Below, one piece after another: positions 21,675-33,796 of a DNA stretch of 64,000 nucleotides. Within the stretch, counting starts at the first letter, position 1; each line of letters opens with the position of its first letter. Location of the stretch: assembly GCF_019649055.1 (NCBI RefSeq), contig NW_026570290.1:620001-684000 (forward strand), given 5' to 3'. The position numbers and the translations under genes are program-made. Source of the stretch: Paramacrobiotus metropolitanus (taxonomy: Eukaryota > Tardigrada > Eutardigrada > Parachela > Macrobiotidae). The notes below the pieces were generated by a model, which was not told the DNA's origin, searched no databases, and saw only the letters and a program-made list of their open reading frames with translations.

Positions 21675-22975
21675 CTAATTCTTTTCCCACGTCAGCAACA
21701 CATATGTCGCATGCAAACCAACCATCTACGAGTTCAATTATGGATAACACCAGTTTCTGCATGTAAAAACACCCCAAAAAAATCAAAATCAAAACGCTTA
21801 CTGTCAGCACGAATTGCCGATTGATCATGCAGACTCGTGCGAAATGAAATCCAGGAGGATGGAAATCCAAATCGTACGCTGTTACATGTAGTAGTTCTTT
21901 CATATCTTCTGGCTGCTCCACAAGCTGCACACGTCCAGTTTTCCCAAATTCTTGCGCCTGCATATGAAGTGAGCCCCCATTAGTAGCCCTAAGCGATGCC
22001 TACTCCAGTAACTGTTATGGTTTTGCCAACCTTATCGAACGTGTAGACCATGGATAAAACCATCGTGCATGTTGCCATAATCATTGCTGCTGTGTCCAGC
22101 AGCTGCTTCAAGAACGTCTCGCCTTCATAGGTAATTCGAAAGGACCGTGCTTGGTTGGTTAACGGAAGAACTAAGAGGAACGCCAGCGCAATATAGCAGG
22201 TAACAGCCGGTGCAGTTTCATCCGCGACATCCTCCAGCCGGCGACTAAGCTCTTCATGATCAAGTAAAATCTGTTTATTCAGCGTCCTCCGCTTCTCTTT
22301 AGCTAGACGTCGAAACAACACTCCCATGGAAAAATTCCACACAGTCAGATAGAGCTGCATGGCGCAGGTATTCAGCCCGGGTATAAACATGAACAGGGGC
22401 GCAACCATACCCATGGTCTCCGACGTCGCATGCGAATGATTGACCGACGTGCCGTTAACGTTGCTTACTGGATACAACAAAGCATAGCATACGGGAAGCA
22501 ACTTCTGTACTGGGATAATCCAGTAGACAGCGTAAGCTATTAGTGCCAAAAGCCCGCTAATCGTTATCGCCATTTTGTCATTGTTTTTCAGGTATTTGTT
22601 GAAGAGGTCACTGGACTTTGTTACGTGGCTGCGGACATTCCGAAAGCCCCAAACCGCGCACAAAAACTGCAATGGTATGAACACGCCTGTAGCAGCCTGG
22701 GAGACCAACGCTAAAAGATCACCCGGAGATGAGGTCAGCGTCAAGGGATTCAGTTGATAGAATGGCAGGCAACCAGTTAACACCGCCATTCCAAAAATTA
22801 TCATACACCACACGGTGTTAACAAACAATTTCAGATGGCGGTGTCGACCGGAACGGGGATATTCCCACCAACCAACCAGCAGTAATGCCGGCAGCCAGGT
22901 AAAAAGAAATTCAGGGAACATCACAAATGATTTGACCCTAATTGTCTTTTGAAATGCCATCTTGCGGTTGGACAT
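21675..22975 (-). CDS. Gustatory-receptor-like 7TM protein (GRL 1)
   Basis: Exons are 22975-22031, 21957-21802 and 21725-21675, all phase 0, about 383 residues. The first exon holds most membrane helices, including FLFTWLPALLLVGWWEYP, FIPLQFLCAVWGFRN and MVLSMVYTFDK at its end. The second carries DLDFHPPGFHFARVCMINRQ. The third is short, MVGLHATYVLLTWEKN, and contains the TY-x-LLTW motif where insect gustatory receptors have TYxxxxxQF. The same three-exon plan and motifs recur in the GRL genes at 45.4 and 61.5 kb. The family are ligand-gated chemoreceptor channels in insects; that role here is inference. Reading through the second intron keeps a longer frame open but loses the conserved terminal motif. 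Confidence 0.75.
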
Positions 22976-22989
22976 TTCTGATGCGACCG

Positions 22990-23380
22990 ATGATTAGGTC
23001 TGTTACGTACTTTCAAACTGCACATCGCTCACCGCTATCAAACTTGAGCACAGTTCCCTACGGATATTCAGGTGTCCGCCATTGTATTTGATGTAGATCC
23101 GTTCGTACTCCAGGAGATACGCTTTATGACGTAATAAAGTTCAGCTTCATTAAAGCCCCTTGGTCCATGGTTGAACTGTGCATTACGCTAAATGGTTGGG
23201 AAAACCAACCCACACCGAAGGTTAACCGGTGTCCCTGGGTTACGTTCATTTCGCAATGGGAATGCCACTGTATGCTTTCCCGGTTAAGCAAACACTGATA
23301 CTCATCCGCATCACTTCCGTCAATATTCAATATTGCTATAAGGGCAAGAACTGTCAGAAAAACACTTCTCTGTTGAAACT
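22990..23380 (-). pseudogene. Possible small secreted protein, frame-broken
   Basis: On the minus strand a frame reads VFLTVLALIAILNIDGSDA, like a signal peptide, then DEYQCLLNRES, HSHCEMNVTQG and TFGVGWFSQPF, ending at 23124. A second protein-like stretch (AYLLEYERIYIKYNGGHLNI, then RRELCSSLI) continues in another frame to about 22990. No splice pair joins them and no start codon is in frame. It is either a decayed gene or my misreading of unrelated frames. Confidence 0.3.
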
Positions 23381-24609
23381 TGAACTACCGGAAATAGCCA
23401 CATGGCACCTTGAATATGAATGAAACAGCACGATTTATCGCAGCGGTATTGTAGGTAGAGTGGTAATAACAACATCTGTTCAAATAGAATCTGCTTGCCA
23501 TAGAATGATCTTGACTACGCTACAGAGGCGACGATGTGGGCGGCGAAAAAACAGTACGGTGTACCTGCTTTATTCACACCAAGCGGTTGTTCCAGATTTG
23601 AGCCGTTTGCAAAACAGTGTATTATGTACAGAATCGATATCATAGTAAGTGTTATAAACTAGCCGGCTAGCCTGCCGGGATTTAGCGAGCTGAGCTCTAA
23701 CTTTGATACCCAAAAGACTGGGAAGTATGAAGCCGGTGAGTCACGCGTGGTTTGTGTTTCTAACGGTATGATGCGAGATGGTGAAGTTGGCCACGGTGGC
23801 CACTGGCCAGTCAGAGATGTGCATTTTCGTAAACTTCTACTAAATTCCGTCAATCGACATTCTGTCGCTCGATCGTTCGGAGCAACCTTTCGAACCTCAG
23901 TTTCTCACAGCCTTTCATCCTGAGTGTACAGTAACATGTTACAGTTTGTGTACACCTCAAAAGTGCAATAAAATAGACCACGAACATGGTTGCTTAGCGT
24001 CGTATGGCGGTGTGCAACCAATCCACAGAAGGTCGGAAGCACAACATCAGGCCATCCGTTGTACGTACTTACTACAAATATTACTAGTACACGAAATGCA
24101 ATGACTGCCTATGAAATGATAAAACGCAAGCACAATGAAATGCACATCGAAGTTAAGCTTTGTAACTGTCAGGATTATGCAGGGATGAATGCATTTTTAG
24201 TGATACGTGTTGAAAAATTGTTTTTCAAATAAACTATGGTACCCAAGCCGGTACCAGCCTTCTTAGTCGGTTTTCTGTAAAAATGAAATGGCCTCTCATC
24301 TCCTGTCTTTTAGCAAGAGGGTCAACCGACGCCGCATCGTAACATTACGGGAGATGCTTTGATTGTACTGCACATGAATTTAATGTTTTGGAACTGAAAC
24401 CGTAGGCGATGCAACCACAGTTCGGCTAACCCTTGAGTAAAGCGTGCAGCTTATTTGTCACTGCGATGAAGTGGAGCAGGATGTCTTTCCCGTTTTTTCA
24501 ACCGGTATTTCTTTTGACAAAACGGTAATTCGCTCATTGCTCCAAAAATACTAGCGGAGATGGAAAACGATACCAGCGATAGATACAGGCATAAAAATGA
24601 TAAATTTGG
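23381..24609. other. Intergenic, nothing recognised
   Basis: Frames at 23460-23645, 23659-23853 and 23990-24232 show no domain, signal peptide or splice support. No clear repeat is visible. Confidence 0.4.
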
Positions 24610-25210
24610 GGTGCGTCATACCGCTAAGGTGATCGATGGCGATGAAACGGTAAAAGTGCTAGTGTCACCCACGTTTAACTGCTCAGATCGAGGTTCTGCA
24701 GTATGAGGAAATATACCGGCGAGCAGTTCAACAGTGACAGGTGAAGGTGGCATGCCTCTGCGTCGAGCAGTGTGGAGGTGGGCATAGAAACGAGGAAGTG
24801 GACGAGATCTACGGCGATGGAGTGAAGGAGCAGGATGACGGAATCACTTTTCCATTATATCAACCGGTACATCACTGCTAGCCACAAGACCAGAAGAAAC
24901 AGTTGCCACACCGCCTACGATGAACTGTACTGCCAACCAGTTGCTCGCTCTGTTACAGAAACCGTTTCGTGCAATGGCAATAAGCCGTTGAATTTGCTGG
25001 ATATATGTAATGTTTGGTTGTACATTTTACTTTTCAGCTCAGAGATATCGCTACAATCCTTGGTGGTCTCGGGTTCTGCATAATGGTAGCACGCTGGCTT
25101 TGCACAAGCGAAGCCGCTCCTCTAAGCAGACTCCGTGGAGACGACGCAGAAGCATGACTAAACTTCCGGAAAAAGTTCTGACAGATTTCTTTGTTCGTTG
25201 GCCCATGTAA
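24610..25210 (+). pseudogene. Decayed duplicate of the six-cysteine peptide gene
   Basis: This segment is colinear with 6710-7200. It keeps the acceptor-like TTTACTTTTCAG, then LRDIATILGG (compare RRDIATIAWS) and the SEAAPLSRL cleavage region. The equivalent frame stops at DDAEA, before any cysteine of the mature peptide. Downstream, AAACTTCCGGAAAAAGTTCT still aligns with the parent but in another frame. The cysteine-rich end is missing. Confidence 0.65.
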
Positions 25211-28146
25211 CTGTAGACTATTTGCATCTAGTGTCGTTTGACAAACATGCCCCTTTGCGGTAGACAAAGGATTCTCGCTGTCCTGTTTGAACAAATTAAT
25301 ATAGACGTAATTACAGTAAACAAAATACGACTGCACATGCAGTTCGGGACAATACGGGGTTTCCAGCGGACCGTCATCCGATTTTGTTAGGCTGTTGGAC
25401 CAACTGATAAAAAATTTACCGGTAAAATCGTCGTACGGTATACTTCGGCTGGAGACAGTCAGTTTTTTTCACCCTGGCAAGGCGCTGGCTTTGGGAGTCT
25501 GGTGTTCCAATTAGCGCACCAGGTGATCAGTTGGATAAAACAATATTACTATATGCAGGAGATACGTTACTGTCCTAATTTATGCAGTTTACATTAATCA
25601 AGATAAGAAACACAACATATAGTGTTTTCATTACTGATGCAGGAAATCGTATTGTATTAACAAATTTTTGGACACCTGTGATTACATTCCGCTAACGTTT
25701 CGTACCTGGCCGAGCCTTCAGGATTCAGCAATTATTAAGCTGGATAAGTACCGTATCGCACATACTGCTTAATGTTCCCTTAATCTGTTGCACTAGAACG
25801 TGCTGATATTCCACGCTCGTTTCGGTAAATTATCAACTACAGCAAACAAATGTGTCAGCAACGCATACCAACCGGGAATTAGTTCCGGTGTCTGTACGGT
25901 CATGCAGTTGCGTAATGTATGCACTTGCTCACGATGGGAGGATGAATTAACAGAAATGATAGGAGTGGTAAACATAAAATCATCCTCGTTCGCAGCACCT
26001 TCCGATGTGTTTCACAACTTTTCCTCATTCCTTTCCTATTCCTTCAATAAATAGAACACAAACTGGAAAAGAGTGTTTCTCTGCATTCTGCTACCAATAG
26101 GCGATAGATGGCTTATTTAAACATTCAGAAAGAAGTTAAGCTCGCAACTGCAAGGGAATACATAGATCCTGCTTGCTTTTCTTATCCAGTTTTATGTGGT
26201 AAGCACTCGCGCCAGTCTGTTAACACCAGAGGAACATGAAGCGTAAAAATGTTTTCATAATCTACGTATTGAAATCGCGAGTAAAGATGTATCGTCGCCG
26301 TTTTTTGCCAACTGCATCTAACGCTAATTACATCGAACTACCCAAGAAGTACTGTAATTAGACATACCATATTGTAATTTTGTAAACACGAATAAGTACG
26401 TCAAGCATACATGCAGACCCCGGCGTCTAGACTCTGAATAGAGGATGCAGGAATATGTACCGAGTAAATCGTTACAAACGCTAAATACAGACATTTGTAT
26501 CCTGTACATCTGTACACCCCATAACATTTTAATACGAAGCGTGTACAAGGTTGCATATATATAAGTTGCACCAAAGTAATAAAAATTTACATCAAGTTTC
26601 GCCATTTCTTTTGTCACTTTTCGTTTTTGACATCCCTGGCGTTGTTTTCGCGAGCTGATTAATGCTTTCTGGTGCAGACCGCTTCTACGCCGGAATGAAT
26701 TTCTCATTATCGGAATACAACCATCAAAGCTCTTGGGAAATGTCCAACATCCTTCCGACGCTTATTACCGGACAACACTACAGAGTATAAAATATCCACT
26801 GTAGTAAAAAGGCATTGTAATCGTTTATCGTTTCACCATGGTAAAACTAAAAATGCGCGGGTGTACGTTGTCACTGTACAGACATGTCTGTATCTGTACA
26901 ACATATTATATCTATATGTGTAGATGTGGTGTGGCTGTGTAGCTGGCTTGTGTTTTCAGTTTCTCACGTTTTATGTAGAATGTGTGTAAAATTTTGTTTC
27001 TCACAACGCGAATAAAAGTGTACATATAAAAAAATATGTGTAACGGTAGGAATGAAGGTTGTGTTGTAATCTGTGGAATGAGTAACGAATTCCCACTCTC
27101 AGTATGAAATCAACTACTACCTACTACTAACATTACCTGAATATACGTGAAGTGCTCCTGGCCTTCCCATGGATTCATTGCTTTTCCCATCCCTAACAAT
27201 TATAGAATAAATGACTGAAATAATTCTTTTCCGATCTCAATAAAACTATTTTCAAAGCATGCAGTTGATCAAAACAAATCCACTTGAGTATGGGAGTAAT
27301 TAACTGAACTGTGCAATTACTGTAGTTTCTATCAGGCACAAATACTGTACAGTAACTCCTATATGTACAGTAATTCACGTTTTTAAAAAATTAAAATCTC
27401 AGTGCTGCGGGTTAATTAAATTTTGCTCGTATGTTAAGGCTTACTGTCTTACCAGTCATAACGAAATTCGTGTCACACTTTGTTACCCAGTAGCCATCGT
27501 AGTGTTCGCCTGCTCTAAAAAGCGATAAGCAATATTTTGCAATAAAATAAATGCTGTACGACAAGGAAGTTTGCCATGACCCAAAACTAATCGTGGGAAA
27601 TAACTGTTCGCACTAGAACGTCTAGAAGTTTAAAGACTTGCTTGTCATGAGTATATTTCCACTGGCAGCGGTTATAATCCAACCGGTATCCACTTGGTGT
27701 TTTACCTTTTACCAACAGAACAAACTCAGTGACCAAATTACCTAATTACCGCGTCATATAAAATCAGGAAATGAAAATTAACAATTTACAACATTTCATT
27801 AGGTTAGGAACCACCGGATCCAACGAGACGGCAGAATACAAACCTAGATGCAAATTCACCATAAATCATGCGCTGTTTTTTTTCCTGGATGCCGTAGCAC
27901 TTGTTATTTCTCACCTACCGGTCACAAAAGTATCCGTTGTATCAGCGGGCCACAATTTGTCATAACAGTAAAATTCATGATATGCAGTGAAGTTCCTGTA
28001 TTTGAACAAACCAAATATTGTACATGCAAGTAAAACGCCGTTACATCTAACACCGTTAAATCATGTTGGAAACAAGACTGCAAACATACTATTACGGTGT
28101 GTAGACCTACCGGACGTTGCAGCCTGAGTAGAAGGGATATATTCCA
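25211..28146. other. Gene-poor AT-rich region
   Basis: Nearly 3 kb without a frame I can support. Open frames at 25800-26054, 26324-26707, 27193-27378 and 27771-28033 lack domains, signal peptides and paralogues. No inverted-repeat element with clear ends was found. Regulatory sequence or short unrecognised exons cannot be excluded. Confidence 0.4.
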
Positions 28147-28739
28147 TTACTCGGTGGCTTTTTGGGGAACAGGAAATAACACCAAACCTCTACAATTGAA
28201 ACATCTAAATTTATTTTCTTCGAACCAATTGAAAGTTTTTGTTGATTGTGCGTTTTTACGAGAAATGCCGACGAACTGGTGGGTAGTATCGTATATTCCG
28301 ACCATTCCTTCTCCATCGTTGCATTCTATGAGCCATCGCTCATTTTCAAGCAGGGTTCCACCTCCATAGTACGTAGTGGTTATCAACGTATCGCCGGTGC
28401 CTGTAAGTTGTCATATAGTATCTGTATTAATTACTGTACTCATACAACAGTTACTTTCCTTTAAAACGAACTATAAGTTTTAATATACCGTGCACGTTGT
28501 ACAATATACGTGCATAGACAAGAAGTGCCACTGTCGTACGCACCCACAGCATAATAATGTTATATTCCAAAATTATTCATAATGGTGCAGTTATCTGTAA
28601 TTTCATCTGTTCTGCTCGCGAAAAAAACACTCAATTTGCGCTTACCGAACACCTTAAAATGGCTGTAATAAGCCAGACAAATTTCGATCGAACTGATTAA
28701 GATCAGGAAACCGGCTGCGAGAGAGAAGCGGGTTTTCAT
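28147..28739 (-). CDS. Small secreted protein, unknown family, 2 exons
   Basis: Exon 1 (28739-28646) encodes a strong signal peptide, MKTRFSLAAGFLILISSI, ending EICLA, then YYSHFKVF. It ends in phase 1 at a G|gtaagc donor. Exon 2 (28400-28147) begins after CAACTTACAG and continues the frame: TGDTLITTTYYGGGTLLENE, then RWLIECNDGEGMVGIYDTTH, NWFEENKFRCFNC, and a C-terminus PVPQKATE. Total about 115 residues with three cysteines in the mature part. A second ATG eight codons upstream (28763) is also in frame. I do not recognise the fold. Signal peptide and phase agreement are the reasons for calling it real. Confidence 0.6.
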
Positions 28740-29841
28740 TTTTTGCTGCAGCTTCACCACCAAAATATAGGCAACTGTAACTAATCACTCTCAAATGCAA
28801 CTGTAACAAAATGTCATATTAAACTTAATAATTTCCGATACGTTGAAGCGTCACACGGCTCGAACAACGATTTCGAACCGAAATGTTTTCTAAAAATTTC
28901 TACGACTAGAGATAATTTTTTCAATGCAAGCATCTTTGTGACAACTGGCAGATTAAGTCTTTCCATCTATGTTGTGCTCGAAACTACGCATTAGCTTGTT
29001 TTTCAGTACGTTGGAAAGGGTTTAGTCGAGATGCTGACGAGTTTTAATACAAGCGTGAGAAAATTTATGTGATATCGCAGCTATAATCATAAGCCGAGTC
29101 TGATAATTTGCGAAATCAATATACGTGCTGGATGGAAGAAATTTAATTACCATGTCGCATAGTATGGCAGTCGTACATAACAGTGTCAAATAAACAGGCA
29201 TGTGAAGATATTATTTACTACAGTAATATGCTTTGCTTCAGGCACATTTTCACGTCGGCATTGTTCATAATGCATCGTTATGTATACACTTTTACTGACT
29301 GTTGCACGTGCAGGAGACAACATTAAATTTTTAAACTAATACGTACAGATATCACTTGGTTAAAGGCAAATGCCACATGCGAACGGAAAGCCGGCAACTA
29401 CAGCACTCTACTACAGTAGTTACAGGCAACTACAGTAGTTAAAAATTAATCAAAACAGGTAACGTGGCATAATTAGCGTGGCCAACGTACATGTGTTGCC
29501 AGTTAGTGGGCTCTATGAAAACCTGTAACGTTCCATAAAACAACAGGGGAGACGGTAGACGTTACAGGCCTGAAGGTTTGCACTTTCTGTAAAACCAGGC
29601 TCATACAGGCCTGCGTCCCACAATATTGGTCAAAATTACTGATATCTGATATTTATCGCATCGCATTCATTATCAGCCGCTACAGCCAACATTGCCCCGA
29701 ACATATTTAGAATTTTTTCCCCGCCAAAAAAAACGGTAAACAGAAGTGTACGAATTCTGCAGCTCCAAAAGAATACTCCACGCCGTCCGTTCGGCTCTTT
29801 CACTTATACATATCAGCCTTGGTATAGCATTAGAAATAAAC
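28740..29841. other. Upstream flank duplicated with 33.0-33.8 kb
   Basis: Parts of this flank match the flank before the next paralogue. GGTAACGTGGCATAATTAGC and the following GTTGCCAGTTAGTGGGCTCT correspond to GGCAACGTGGCTTAAACAAC and GTTGTCAGTTATTTGGTCCT near 33330. The tandem duplication unit therefore included upstream DNA. A small local repeat of CAACTACAG lies at 29393-29440. Confidence 0.5.
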
Positions 29842-32538
29842 ATGAAAAAATCTGCAGCCTGCTTTCTTGTGGTTTGGCTGGGACATTTTGTGTACGTAGC
29901 CACGGAATCAGCTGAGGAGTGTGCCGCCACCCGAGATAGATGCTATACCGCCATCTCACAGATTTCGGCCAATGCTACATTTCCTTGGCCACCTGAGGGA
30001 ACGTCTGCCAGTATGCGTCAATCTACTCCCGATGGAGATCGATATTGCAGGTACAGTAATTCTTTGGCAAATTTTGAGTATCCTTTAGACATAATTTTCC
30101 GGTACAAACGCGTTACGCAGGCTTATTACTGCCACTCAACAAGGCGGTAATAGACTGTAAGGCTTAGGCCTCGTCCCGAATCTGTAGCGCATCTCGTTAC
30201 GGTACAGGGCACCACCGTCCCAGAATAGGAGATACGCGATACGGTATGTCGATTCTCGCTTCGCGTACCTCGTTACCCGTGAAAAGGTTCGGGACGGGGG
30301 TATGCTCCGTATCCTAAAGCGGAGCATACCCTCATACATATTCACAACTCTCTGATACGGTTTCCTGCAAACCGTATGTCAAAACCCAAATAAATTGCGC
30401 GGATGGTTTGCAAATTGCAAGTGCAACTGATCTGTCTCATCAGTCATCAGTGCATCACCAACTACGGGGTACTAACTGAGATGCCAAACAAAAACTTTCA
30501 ATCCGGGGAACAACCATTTCACAATGCAGACTAAGAGCTAACTAGAATGACGGCATGAAAACAATCAACCCAAGAATCGAAATTCCTCAAACAAACTTCG
30601 AATTTTTCACCACATAAAAACTGGTAAGCAGTGCGATATGTGACCGGAGCGATGGGACGCAAAAATACAGCGACACGGCGCTAAAGCTGAAGATTCGATA
30701 CAGAAACCGAAAGCGAGCCCCGTTTCCGATATGCGTAGCCTATACGTAGCGTTGGTGGCGCGCACCAAAGAGGGTCCCATTTCTGTACTGCAGCGAAGCT
30801 AGCTACGGTGCTGTATCGTAACGAGATGCGCTACAGATTGGGCCTTAAAAGCAGCCGGTTAATTCCGGTGCGACGCCACGATAAGGCAAGCCGTTTACAA
30901 GCGCAAAAATACAAGGCTCTCGCTGTGTTTTATCACAGCACTTATCTTGGTTGAGCTATAGCTTTGCTACCACATATTATAGCTTAAAGAGAGAATACAA
31001 AATTTTAAAGTATTTTAATTTGTACTGAATGTACTTGTAAGTCGATCGAATGCTTTGCCGCGATACCTATTGTATGCACTATGCAGTATGTAGTTGTACA
31101 CAACGGTTTTCGGTCCGGACTAACCGCTGAACTGACTTTGAATTCTGACTGAGGCTAACTCAGTTTACTTATAGAAACCTATAGGAATTTACTTCCAAAT
31201 TTTGTTAAAAGTTAAGCACCAGAAAACTTCAATTTGTTGGTCTTTTGGCTGAGCTGAGGAAAGTTAATTTTCAAGGACATAAATCGACATAAATCTGCAA
31301 TAAAACCTGTCGCCACCTGTCAAAATTGCAGGTATTTAAAGGTTAAATAAACATGTAAAGTGTATGGGTCAAAGCATTTTCTGTTACAACGTTTTAGTAT
31401 AGGAATGCAGCGCGATAATGCTGCTTGTGTGTCCGGAACTGTTGAGAAGCAGGCTGATCTTGATGATGTGCTTTTAGTTTGTGCATGGTTGAGCAGATCG
31501 TTTTGTAGGCTCTTGTAAACTTTGTCTCCTTGTACTTGCACTATACAAAAAACGTTGATCAACGAACGTGTTTGGCAAAGTAGAATTTTTCAAAATAATT
31601 TTTTCAACAAATTATATATAAAATCAAAGCATGTGAAGTATATACATAACACATACCTGTACTTGTACGCTGGATCCTTAACCAGGGCGTCCAGTGCATT
31701 ACGAAATAACCGGAATCCGTTAAAGCAAATGTATTTAAGCTAGACTATACAGAGTTACAGACTAATAGCCTATAATTCTCCAGTCCTACTATACCAATCG
31801 GAGCGAAAATATCGAGATAAGCGTCCTCAAGAGCCACGCTAAAGCGGTGCGCTTGAGCGCCGCTTGCATTACTTTGACGTTCTCGATGGCATATTTTTAC
31901 ATACATACATGAATTCTTTGTTGGTGCTCCTTTTACAACAAGCCGCTTTAACAGTTATTTCAATGCCACCGGAAGCTGTTTGCGGAATCTGCGCACCCGC
32001 TGCCCGGCATCGAACCTTCCGCCGTTTGACGCTACCATTGAAGGATGGTACATGGTGCTGTATTACGAAGCCATGGCTAAGATTTGTACCATTTTCAACC
32101 CTTTACGATTGTTAGCGGCTAAAACGCACTGCGATCTGCAAACGAATACTACCGACTTTACCGTTGAAGTGGTGTTGGGGGAGAACCTCAACGAGTTCAT
32201 TACCAATGCCACTACCGAGGAGAAGGCCCAAGCCGCAGTGTGCCGGTTAGTGTCATCGCTGTTTATCCTAACGTAATTCGATAGCCGTTGCGCTTATGTA
32301 ACTCTCATTTATATCAATTTCTGTATTTTAATTCAACCAATCATGTTACTCAGTATTTAACAGAAAAATTCAGGAGTTTTTGCCACGAATGGGCAATCCA
32401 GAAAACAGCAGCAGAACGCCGTTGTACTCACATTTAGTGGCAACATGCGGGCAGAAGGCCATTGACACCATGGAGGACGCGATGGAGTGGACTCTGATGA
32501 GCAGGAATAGCCCGTGTAAATCCAAAGGAGCCCATTGA
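29842..32538 (+). CDS. Ten-cysteine secreted protein A
   Basis: Exons are 29842-30050, 31955-32245 and 32364-32538, with phase 2 at both junctions; about 224 residues. Exon 1 gives the signal peptide MKKSAACFLVVWLGHFVYVA, then EECAATRDRC and ending DRYC. Exon 2 carries GSCLRNLRTRC, EGWYMVLY, AKTHCDLQT and DFTVEVVLG. Exon 3 has EFLPRMGNPE, ATCGQKAID and a last Cys near the end. Ten cysteines outside the signal peptide are shared with genes B, C and D. There is no membrane helix after the signal, so it is predicted to be secreted. The Cys-rich, intron-matched pattern recalls nematode DUF19-like secreted proteins only loosely. The first intron (1.9 kb) is swollen by a Harbinger-like MITE absent from gene B. 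Confidence 0.75.
30167..30844. mobile_element. PIF/Harbinger-like MITE in intron of gene A
   Basis: The element is flanked by TTA on both sides (30164-30166 and 30845-30847). Its ends share CTGTAGCGCATCTCGTTACG close to the left end and the matching inverted copy on the right. The left repeat begins GGCCTCGTCCCGAA and the right, read inward, begins GGCCCAA. Gene B's intron keeps the empty site (GTAAGGCATAAAAGC against GTAAGGCTTA/TTAAAAGC). There is no transposase frame, so it is non-autonomous. Length is 678 bases. Confidence 0.75.
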
Positions 32539-33796
32539 GTAGCGTGTTCTGCAAAGACTACTTACAGAATATGGCACTGTTTTGTTATCGCAGCGACTCG
32601 TACGCGTTTCTATAACGGAGGTGCGGAGTTTGCTCACAGATCTTGTTGGTTACAACTGCTTATAATTAGATGTGATTTACATGGCAAGAACTGCCACACC
32701 ATTATGTTCGCAGCAGCATCCATGCCGCTCTTCGCTCCATGATGCACTTTATGGTACGGGTTTATCTGTCTTGCTCTAATCTCTCTGATAAATTGAATCT
32801 CATCAGTTAACTGAGAATTCGTTTAACGCTCGCGAAATTGACATGCAAAAAATACGTGGTATGTATTGTGCATACAACGTATTTAGTTACAAATTCAGGC
32901 GAGTTAAGTAGCTTCTGAGACGACACTAGCTGTCGAATTATTTTTGCCGTTATCACGCACCAAAGTTGCAACATTACTCAGTGTTTTTTTCGTGGAAGGA
33001 AGCGCGTAAGATCGAAGGTGTCCAGTCGGGGTGTTAAAGAATCTTAATGTATGGCAGCGCGGTTTTTATCAGCTTGTCGCGTCTTACATTTTGCGATATT
33101 AATATGAGCGGTGTGCAGTATCAGACTTCATTGCCATGTCGCGCATGACAGTGAAAGACAAACTGGTAATTTTGGCATGTAAATACATCATTTACGGCTA
33201 CAATTTAATAAGAGCACATTTTGTTGACTACACAAGGTGCAAGGGACAACATAAAACAGTAGGTTAGCTAGGTGACAGCAAATGCATACGAAAAGCAGAA
33301 AACGGCCAAAATTAAAAACAGGCAACGTGGCTTAAACAACTACTCCATAAGCATGTTGTCAGTTATTTGGTCCTAATGAGAACTGGCGCTCTATAAATGT
33401 GTGAGAAAGTCGGCGTTCCAGGCCCGTGAATTTTCGATGTACGTGTAGTACATAAGGCATTGCGCTGTATAATGTTAAACAATATTTCAAACAGTAGAAG
33501 GGTGTGATCTATATAAGTAATTGTAAATTACAACCGGAAATGCACTCCAGATTATTATAGTGCAACAGAATTAATGCCTGATGTTAATCGCCCTCCCACT
33601 CGTTATCACCCGCAACAATCAATTGCCCGAGCGAATTTAACAACAAAATGTATTCAACGCTAGGAGAAGCGAATAATTATAGTTACTCGTATTTAGAAAT
33701 CTTACCGCCACGCTGGCTGCATAGAAACCCTGCTTCCTTTTGGCACTTTCACTGAGGTATATGGTACCGGTATATACAGCTATACTGTAATAAAAT
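32539..33796. other. Intergenic between paralogues A and B
   Basis: This holds the 3' region of A and the promoter region of B. From about 33000 it is a diverged duplicate of the flank upstream of A. No additional coding frame is supported. Confidence 0.45.
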
